A stretch of DNA of 15,820 bases. Origin: Deltaproteobacteria bacterium (GTDB taxonomy: Bacteria > Myxococcota > Polyangia > Haliangiales > Haliangiaceae). Of the stretch, positions 7,450 to 12,661 are shown piece by piece. The stretch covers positions 1-15,820 of the forward strand of contig JAGSPR010000114.1 in assembly GCA_018262455.1 (NCBI GenBank), given 5' to 3'. The translations under genes and the position numbers were made by a program. Under the pieces are notes generated by a model that did no database searches, was not told the DNA's origin, and saw only the letters and a list, made by a program, of their open reading frames with translations. The stretch's first letter is position 1; every line of letters begins with the position of its first letter.

Positions 7450-7674
7450 TCACTGCTTCGTTCGCTTCGCGACGACCAGCGCCTCGAGCCCGCCGGCCGT
7501 GCCCGCGCCAGCGAGGTCCTCGGCGGACAGGTTGACCGCGTAGTGCTCCTCGATCATGGCGACCACCGACAACGCTGTGAGCGAGTCCCATTGCTCGAAG
7601 CTGGCGAGCACATCCTCGGGCTTCACCGCGTCCTCTTCGAGGACCACCGCGAGACGTTCGTAGAACTGATCCAT
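7450..7674 (-). CDS. Acyl carrier protein (second of two)
   Basis: 74 residues, acidic and helical. Ser31 in WDSLTAL (29-35) is the expected phosphopantetheine attachment site, followed by helix II in VVAMIEEHYAV (37-47), as in bacterial ACPs. The true start is the ATG at 7672-7674. The frame stays open much further upstream, but that part lies antisense-free inside the ketosynthase gene in another frame and is not coding. The ketosynthase stop and this start share one base (TGATG), and a perfect AGGAGG lies 7 bases upstream, so this carrier should be well translated. Carrying the C-terminal LVVAKRTKQ, it differs clearly from the other carrier protein at 8750-8980. A plausible role is to hold the chain during ketosynthase extension and reduction. 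Confidence 0.88.
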   Translation of the reverse strand: MDQFYERLAVVLEEDAVKPEDVLASFEQWDSLTALSVVAMIEEHYAVNLSAEDLAGAGTAGGLEALVVAKRTKQ

Positions 7675-8753
7675 CACACTGCCTCCTGGTAATCGATGAT
7701 CTCGCAAAATGCCAGTGGCCCCACGTCCATGACGAGCGACGCCCAGGTCAGGCCGACCCCGAAGCCCGCCATGCAGATCTTTCGCGTCCCGCTCGTCAGC
7801 TCGCTGGCCAGGTTGAACGTGATGTTGGTCGGGATCGTCGCGCCGCTGGCGTTGCCAAAGTTCTCGACGATGTTGGCGGGCATGCGCTCGCGGCTGACCT
7901 TCATCTTGTCCGCCAGCTTGTGCAGCATGAACTTGTTCGGCTGGTGGAACATGAAGTAGTCGACCTTGTCGGCGGGCAGCGCGGCGTACTCCAGCAGCGC
8001 GTCGATCATCGGCGGGACCTCGACCTGGACGAAGTTGAAGACCGCCGTCCCGTTCATGGTCAGGTTGTCCTTGGCGCGGAAGTTGTTGTCCCCGACGTCC
8101 TCGAGCACCGCGGTCTGCGGCGTCGACGGCGTCCGGAACCCGCCGGCAGGGATGATCAGGACGTCGTGCCGCGATCCGTCCATCTTGAGGTTGGCGTGGA
8201 TCGTCTGCCCACCGTCGGTCTTCTCGACGATCGTGATGCACGCTGCGTCGCCGATCAGCGGGAAGCTATTCTTGTCCTTGCGCGAGACCTTACGGCTCAG
8301 GACATCGGCGTTGACGAGCGCGACCTTCTTGATCGACGCCTGCTCCAGCATCATGAACGCCTGCATCAGGCCCACGACGAAGCCGGCGCAGCCCTGGCTG
8401 ATGTCCAGGCACAGCATGTCGTGCTTGAGGTTCAGCCGGCCCTGGATGACGTTGCTGGTCGGCGGCATGAAGAAGTCGGGCGACTGCGTGATGACCACGA
8501 GCGCGTCGAGGTCGTCCGGGTTGACCAGCCCCTTGTCGAACAGGTGGCGGAACCCGTGCACGGCGAGGTCAGAAACGCACGTCGCGTCGTTCTTGACGAT
8601 CCGGTGCTTGTCGTAGCCCATCACCTTCTTCAGTTTGAGCGACTTCTCCTCGGGAAAGTCGAAGTCCTTCATGTCCTCCATGAAGGTGCGCTCGTTGGCC
8701 GGAAGCACGGTGAGGACGCCGGCGATGCGCTTGTTCGCGAAGCTGAAGTTCAC
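7674..8753 (-). CDS. 3-oxoacyl-ACP synthase III (KASIII/FabH-like ketosynthase)
   Basis: 359 residues from a GTG start that overlaps the first carrier-protein stop as GTGA (8750-8753). The thiolase-fold catalytic triad is complete: Cys122 in DISQGCAGF (117-124 region), His270 in FMFHQPNKF (267-275) and Asn301 in NFGNASGATIP (298-308). LIGDAACITIV (166-176) is the usual glycine-containing strand. KASIII enzymes condense an acyl-CoA starter with malonyl-ACP to give 3-oxoacyl-ACP; some relatives instead transfer acyl groups to alcohols or amines. The N-terminal part (NKRIAGVLTVLP, 7-18) looks like the KASIII subgroup I associate with sugar-acylation and polysaccharide loci rather than housekeeping FabH, which is an impression from memory. 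Its position between two carrier proteins points to a dedicated acyl chain. Confidence 0.93.
   Translation of the reverse strand: MNFSFANKRIAGVLTVLPANERTFMEDMKDFDFPEEKSLKLKKVMGYDKHRIVKNDATCVSDLAVHGFRHLFDKGLVNPDDLDALVVITQSPDFFMPPTSNVIQGRLNLKHDMLCLDISQGCAGFVVGLMQAFMMLEQASIKKVALVNADVLSRKVSRKDKNSFPLIGDAACITIVEKTDGGQTIHANLKMDGSRHDVLIIPAGGFRTPSTPQTAVLEDVGDNNFRAKDNLTMNGTAVFNFVQVEVPPMIDALLEYAALPADKVDYFMFHQPNKFMLHKLADKMKVSRERMPANIVENFGNASGATIPTNITFNLASELTSGTRKICMAGFGVGLTWASLVMDVGPLAFCEIIDYQEAV
7682..7687 (-). promoter_or_regulatory. Strong ribosome-binding site for the second carrier protein
   Basis: Perfect AGGAGG on the minus strand, 7 bases before the ATG at 7674 and inside the end of the ketosynthase gene. 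It is the best ribosome-binding site I found in the operon and fixes the start of a gene too short to stand out as an open frame. Confidence 0.8.
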
Positions 8754-8980
8754 TGCTCGATCCCGTACTTCTGCAGGAGCCTGGTGATGGCTGCGAGGTT
8801 CTTGACGTTCTCCGGCAAGATGTCGGTGCCGTTGATCGAGATGCCGTAGGTCTGATCGAGCTCGCTGATCAGGGTCATCAAGTCGTACGAGTCGAGCATC
8901 CCGTCGGCGATGAAGTCTTCCGACTTCGTGAAGTCGAACTCCGGTCGGATGCCCTTGAGCAGTTCCAGCACAGTCTTCAT
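8750..8980 (-). CDS. Acyl/peptidyl carrier protein (first of two)
   Basis: 76 residues from the ATG at 8980. Ser31 in MLDSYDLMTL (28-37) is the phosphopantetheine site. The DSxDLM form resembles carrier proteins paired with stand-alone adenylation enzymes (DltC-like, D-alanyl carrier) more than fatty-acid ACP. Helix II and III segments follow (ISELDQTYGI, then ENVKNLAAITRLLQ). The start overlaps the upstream GNAT stop as ATGA (8977-8980), with GAGG 8 bases before it. The stop overlaps the ketosynthase start as GTGA. Because it sits two genes after the adenylation enzyme, it is the likely partner loaded by that enzyme. That pairing is inferred from order and motif only. Confidence 0.9.
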   Translation of the reverse strand: MKTVLELLKGIRPEFDFTKSEDFIADGMLDSYDLMTLISELDQTYGISINGTDILPENVKNLAAITRLLQKYGIEQ

Positions 8981-9783
8981 GACGCTCGCCTCATCAGGAC
9001 CTGATCGATCAAGCCATCTTGGTGATAGCCATAGTGTCGATATCGATCGATCGCGTTGTCGTTGTCGGAGATGACCCACAGCGTGAACCTGCGGACGTCC
9101 TTGCAGTCGGAGAAGTAGCGCCGCATCAGACGGGCACCGACGCGCCGGTCTCGGTGGGCACCGTCGACCAGCCAGTGGCGCAGCAGCGACGACTGACCGG
9201 TCACCTCGAAGAACAGCATCCCCGCGATCGCGGCGTCGGACCGGATGACCAGGACCTTGCGCTCCGCTGCAGCCCGCTTCATCTCGTCCTCGTCTGGGAT
9301 CTGCTCCGCGTAACGATCCAGTGCGGCCTCCAGCATGGAGGCCAGCGCTGCCGCATCGTCAGCGTCAGCGAACACCACCTCCGGGTCGTCAGTCGCCGGC
9401 GCCAAGCCTGCGCCGTTCGTCATCGTCATGCGATGCAACACGCAGTGGCCCCGGAAGCCGGCATTCACGAACTGCTCGGCGATCTCGTCGACCTGCGCGC
9501 GCTTGCCCAGCACATCGACCGTGAGGGTCTCGTTGCTGCTCAGCTCGTGCAGGGCCGGCACGAGATCTGCGGCCCGGCTGGCCATGTAGTACAGGTGGAG
9601 AAAGTCTCGATCCCGGCGCAGGACGAACAGCGCGGTGCCGGCGGTCATCGAAAACAGCGTGCCTTCCTCGATCCAGCGCTGCAGCTTGTCCTGCGTTGGA
9701 TAGAAGTTGGTCATCAGCGGGCCAGCCCGCCGGGCCCGATCCATCTGCTCGTGCAGGGCAGCCACGCTGGGCAGCTGGTTCAC
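8977..9783 (-). CDS. Two-part GNAT-family N-acyltransferase
   Basis: 268 residues from a GTG at 9783 that overlaps the adenylation-gene stop as GTGA. A GGAG box 8 bases upstream (9792-9795) supports this start, and the longer open frame to 9993 only shadows the ligase gene. The C-terminal half (about 136-268) is a GNAT domain with a core strand LRHWLVDGAH (201-210), the acyl-CoA loop RDRRVGARLMRRYF (211-224; R/QxxGxG/A form) and a late motif LWVISDNDNAIDRYRHYGY (235-253). The N-terminal half (about 25-120) ends in NAGFRGHCVLHRMTM (107-121), echoing the equivalent GFRF...LRLTF region of the WecD-like gene at 5130-5861. The acceptor is unknown. Lying between the adenylation enzyme and its probable carrier, it could modify the activated amino acid on the carrier or the final amine. 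Confidence 0.85.
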   Translation of the reverse strand: MNQLPSVAALHEQMDRARRAGPLMTNFYPTQDKLQRWIEEGTLFSMTAGTALFVLRRDRDFLHLYYMASRAADLVPALHELSSNETLTVDVLGKRAQVDEIAEQFVNAGFRGHCVLHRMTMTNGAGLAPATDDPEVVFADADDAAALASMLEAALDRYAEQIPDEDEMKRAAAERKVLVIRSDAAIAGMLFFEVTGQSSLLRHWLVDGAHRDRRVGARLMRRYFSDCKDVRRFTLWVISDNDNAIDRYRHYGYHQDGLIDQVLMRRAS

Positions 9784-11462
9784 GGCTGCGGCTCCAGCAG
9801 CGCGGAGAGCCCGTTGCGGTCGATCTTGCCATTTGGGTTGCGCGGCAACGCCTCCATCTGCCGGAACACGGTGGGCAGCATGTACTTGGGGAGGACGCCC
9901 GCGAGCCCCTGCCGGATCGCGGCGGGCTGGACCGGCTCCTTGGCCTCGAAGAAGAGCGTGATCTCCTTGCGCTCGCGGTGGTAGAGCACGCACGCATTGT
10001 CGACGAGCCCGATGCTCGTGACCAGGTGCTCGATCTCGCCGAGCTCGATCCGGTAGCCGAGGTGCTTGATCTGGAAGTCCTTGCGGCCGAGGAACAGGAT
10101 CTCGCCGCGGTCGTTGCGACTGACCACGTCCCCGGTGCGATAGATCAGCTCGGGGTAGTGCTTGTTGAGCGGGTTCTGGACGAACGCCTTGGCGGTCTTC
10201 TCCGGATCGTTCCAGTAACCGAGCGCCAGCGAGCTACCTCGGACGCAGAGCTCGCCGGGCTGGCCGGTCGCGGCGGGCTGGTCGTTCTCGTCGAGGATCA
10301 GGATGCTGGTGTTGCGGCACGCATACCCGATCGGCAGCGGCTCGTCATCCCGGAGCTCTCGGTCCACGACGAAGTAGGTGCAGTCCACCGTGATCTCGAT
10401 AGGGCCGTAGAGGTTCACGAACACCGCGTCGGGGAGGTGCCGTCGCCAGATGTTCAGGTGCTTGGTCGGGAATACCTCGCCGGCGAAGAAGATCTTCTTC
10501 AGCTTGCCGAGGTCGGCGCTTCCGAGGAGGCCGAGGTTGGCGATGTTGACCATGATGGTCGGCACCCAGAACAGGAAGCTGACTTCCATCTCCGACAGGA
10601 ACGCGACGAGCTTGGCCGGGAACATCGCAAGCTCGTCGGGGATGACGACGAGCGTCGAGCCCTTGGCCAGGGACAGGTAGAGCTCGAGCGTGTAGATGTC
10701 GAAGTAGAACGGCGAGAGGCTACCGATCGTCTCGGACCCGTCGAGCCCCAGGCGATCCATCACCCAGTCCATGAAGTCGATGACGCTTCGGTGATGCATC
10801 ACGACGCCCTTGGGCGTGCCCGTCGATCCCGACGTGTTGATGATGCACAGCGGATCGGTGTCGATCACCTGCTCCAGCCGGGCGGTGATGCCGGCGCTGT
10901 CGACGACGATCGTGTCGTCGAACAGATCGTCGACGAGGAGCACCTGACTCTGCGCGACGCCGAGCTCCACGACGGACGCGAGCAGCGCCTTCGAGGTGAT
11001 GATCAGCGCGGGCCCGAGATTGGCGAGGATGTTCTTGATCCGCTGGGGTGGCGACTTCACATCCAGGTTGCTGTAGATGCCGCCGCTGTAGATGATCCCC
11101 AGATCGGCGAAGACCGTGGTCGCGCCCTTGGGCAAGAACACCGCGATCGGCGCGCCGGTTCTCTGCGTGCGTTGGATTAGCAGAGTCGCGCAGCGCTTCG
11201 CGTAACGCTCCAGCTCGGCGAAGGTGTAGCGATTGGCACCTTCGATGATCGCGGTCTTGTTGGGGCACGACGCGAGCGCCCCGCGTTCCAGGTACTCAGC
11301 GACGTTGATCTGCATCGGTCTGGGCATTGATACGGCGGTGTGCCCGCACGAGCACGTGGAACGATACGAAGTCCCGTAGCCGTTGTCATGCAGGCGGACC
11401 ATCTTCTCGACGATCTTCATAGTTGTTCCGAGACATTGGACACACGGCGTCGCGACGGACAT
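9780..11462 (-). CDS. Stand-alone amino-acid adenylation enzyme (DltA-like AMP-dependent ligase)
   Basis: 560 residues from the ATG at 11462, which has AGAGG four bases upstream. The conventional start at 11327 gives 515 residues, the usual DltA length, but has no ribosome-binding site. Numbering from 11327, the core motifs are: A3 TSGSTGTPKG (165-174), A4 FDIYTLEL (209-216), A5 NLYGPIEITVD (305-315), A7 YRTGD (396-400), A8 GRKDFQIKHLGYRIELGEIE (414-433) and the catalytic lysine K501 in NPNGK. Asp210 in the A4 motif is placed to bind a substrate amino group, so an amino acid is likely. Position A282 in FAGEVF replaces the cysteine I recall as typical of D-alanine-specific DltA, and A5 reads GPIE instead of GPTE. 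The enzyme probably makes an aminoacyl-AMP and loads the first carrier protein. The added 45 residues contain CVQC and CSCGH. It is the first gene of the operon. Confidence 0.92.
   Translation of the reverse strand: MSVATPCVQCLGTTMKIVEKMVRLHDNGYGTSYRSTCSCGHTAVSMPRPMQINVAEYLERGALASCPNKTAIIEGANRYTFAELERYAKRCATLLIQRTQRTGAPIAVFLPKGATTVFADLGIIYSGGIYSNLDVKSPPQRIKNILANLGPALIITSKALLASVVELGVAQSQVLLVDDLFDDTIVVDSAGITARLEQVIDTDPLCIINTSGSTGTPKGVVMHHRSVIDFMDWVMDRLGLDGSETIGSLSPFYFDIYTLELYLSLAKGSTLVVIPDELAMFPAKLVAFLSEMEVSFLFWVPTIMVNIANLGLLGSADLGKLKKIFFAGEVFPTKHLNIWRRHLPDAVFVNLYGPIEITVDCTYFVVDRELRDDEPLPIGYACRNTSILILDENDQPAATGQPGELCVRGSSLALGYWNDPEKTAKAFVQNPLNKHYPELIYRTGDVVSRNDRGEILFLGRKDFQIKHLGYRIELGEIEHLVTSIGLVDNACVLYHRERKEITLFFEAKEPVQPAAIRQGLAGVLPKYMLPTVFRQMEALPRNPNGKIDRNGLSALLEPQP
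9792..9795 (-). promoter_or_regulatory. Ribosome-binding site deciding the two-part GNAT start
   Basis: GGAG on the minus strand, 8 bases before the GTG at 9783. It supports a start that overlaps the adenylation-gene stop by four bases. Confidence 0.55.
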
Positions 11463-11595
11463 GTTGCCTCTGGTCACATCGTGACGTGGAGCGCACCCCT
11501 TCGAGGCCCCGGTTGAAGTTGTCGCGAGAAGCAGATAAGACCCGTCCAGGGGCCATGGCCGAACGGCATCACCATCCAGACGGCGAGGCGGCGTG
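11463..11595. promoter_or_regulatory. Divergent promoter region between the operon and the glycosyltransferase set
   Basis: A 133-base gap (268 bases if the ligase starts at 11327) lies between two transcription units pointing away from each other, so promoters for both are expected. On the plus strand TTGAAG (11513-11518) and GATAAG (11534-11539), 15 bases apart, form a weak sigma-70-like candidate for the glycosyltransferase genes. On the minus strand I found no convincing pair. AGAGG at 11467-11471 (minus) is the ribosome-binding site supporting the ligase start at 11462, and GAGG at 11585-11588 serves the glycosyltransferase. Confidence 0.4.
11473..11485. repeat. Short inverted repeat, possible operator
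   Basis: GTCAC-ATC-GTGAC is a perfect 5-base inverted repeat with a 3-base centre. It lies 11 bases upstream of the ATG at 11462, in the only region where a regulator of the operon would be expected. Arms this short can arise by chance in a high-GC sequence, so the operator role is a suggestion only. Confidence 0.25.
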
Positions 11596-12639
11596 ATGCT
11601 GTATTCGTTCGTCGTCCCGATCTTCAACGACGGCGCGCTCGCCCAGGCGTTCTGCATCGAGATGGCGAGCGTGTTTCGTCGGTACCTCGGACACGACGAT
11701 CTCGCACGTGACCTCGAGGTCATCTTCGTCGATGATGGCAGCAAGAACGATTCGCCGCAGCTCATCAAGCAAGCGTGTGACGAGTTCCCGTTCGCCAAGG
11801 CGGTGCTGCTCAGCCGGAACTTCGGCCAGCACATCGCCGTCTCGGCCGGCTACCGCGCGGCGAGCGGCGACTATGTCGGGAGCTTGAACGTCGACCAGGA
11901 GGAGCCACCCAGGTGCCTCCCCGACCTGCTCGACGCGTTGAGGAAGGGTGGCCACGACATCGTGGGTGGACTGCACGATGGCCGCACTGTCGGGCTGACC
12001 GAGCGAATGACGTCGGCTCTGTTCGTCGGAGTGATGAACCGGCTCACCGGTAACAGCCTTCCGGTCAACGCGACGACGGTTCGAATCATGACGAGGCGTG
12101 CGCTCGACGTCTACAACAGCCTGACCGAGAAGAGCCGCTATATGCCGGGGCTCGAGGCGTGGTTGGGTCTGAAGTACACGCGCGTGCCGATCGAGGGTCA
12201 ACCGCGGAAGGTCGGGAAGTCGAGCTACAACTTTCGCCGCCGCCTGCGGATGGCGTACTCGTCGGTCATCTCCTTCTCGGACTTTCCACTTCGCCTGGCC
12301 GTGAAGTTCGGCATGGTCGTGGCTGGTCTGGGCATGTTGCTCGCGGCAGGACTGCTCCTGCAGAAGCTGTTCGGAGCGTCCCTCCTGCCCGGCTACACGT
12401 CGACGTTCGTGCTCATCGTGTTCCTCGGCGGTGTTCAGATCGCGGTCACCGGAGTCGCGAGCCTCTACATCGGGCGCATCCTGGCGGAGGTGCAGCAACG
12501 CCCGCTGTTTGTCGTCCGCGAGACCTACGGCGACCTGCGCGTGTTCGATGCCCCGATCCTGCACGGTCGTAGCTCGCTGCCGGTCGTCACGCCTCTTCCG
12601 GTGGAAGAAGCTCCTGAGCCGCGCAAGCACACGGCGTAG
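11596..12639 (+). CDS. Polyprenyl-phosphate glycosyltransferase, GT2 family (GtrB/DPM1-like)
   Basis: 347 residues from the ATG at 11596. GAGG is 7 bases upstream; a GTG one codon earlier is possible but badly spaced. The GT-A domain shows FVVPIFND (5-12), VIFVDDGSKND (42-52), LLSRNFGQHIAVSAGYRAASGD (71-92, described in part), NVDQEEPP (98-105, in the place of the usual DADLQDPP) and GKSSYNFRRRL (208-218). Two C-terminal membrane helices follow (about 236-258 and 268-294). Proteins of this layout (GtrB, ArnC, dolichol-phosphate mannose synthase) move a sugar from a nucleotide donor to undecaprenyl phosphate on the cytoplasmic side; the lipid-sugar is then flipped and used by GT-C enzymes. The next two genes fit exactly those later steps. 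First gene of the plus-strand set. Confidence 0.92.
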   Translation: MLYSFVVPIFNDGALAQAFCIEMASVFRRYLGHDDLARDLEVIFVDDGSKNDSPQLIKQACDEFPFAKAVLLSRNFGQHIAVSAGYRAASGDYVGSLNVDQEEPPRCLPDLLDALRKGGHDIVGGLHDGRTVGLTERMTSALFVGVMNRLTGNSLPVNATTVRIMTRRALDVYNSLTEKSRYMPGLEAWLGLKYTRVPIEGQPRKVGKSSYNFRRRLRMAYSSVISFSDFPLRLAVKFGMVVAGLGMLLAAGLLLQKLFGASLLPGYTSTFVLIVFLGGVQIAVTGVASLYIGRILAEVQQRPLFVVRETYGDLRVFDAPILHGRSSLPVVTPLPVEEAPEPRKHTA

Positions 12640-12661
12640 TGTGAGCCGACATGTTCTGACG

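Noticed and set aside
7674..8753. KASIII as housekeeping FabH
   Set aside because: There is no fabD/fabG/plsX context and it lies between two carriers behind an adenylation enzyme, so a dedicated pathway is more likely.
9784..9993. Two-part GNAT starting at 9993
   Set aside because: The first 70 residues are an out-of-frame reading of the adenylation gene. The GTG at 9783 with GGAG 8 bases upstream fits the operon's overlap pattern.
9696..11180. A 494-residue plus-strand open frame
   Set aside because: Antisense of the adenylation gene, whose motifs A3-A10 are intact on the minus strand.
11463..11834. Longer adenylation protein starting at 11834
   Set aside because: This part overlaps the start of the divergent glycosyltransferase, has no ribosome-binding site and reads as non-protein-like sequence.
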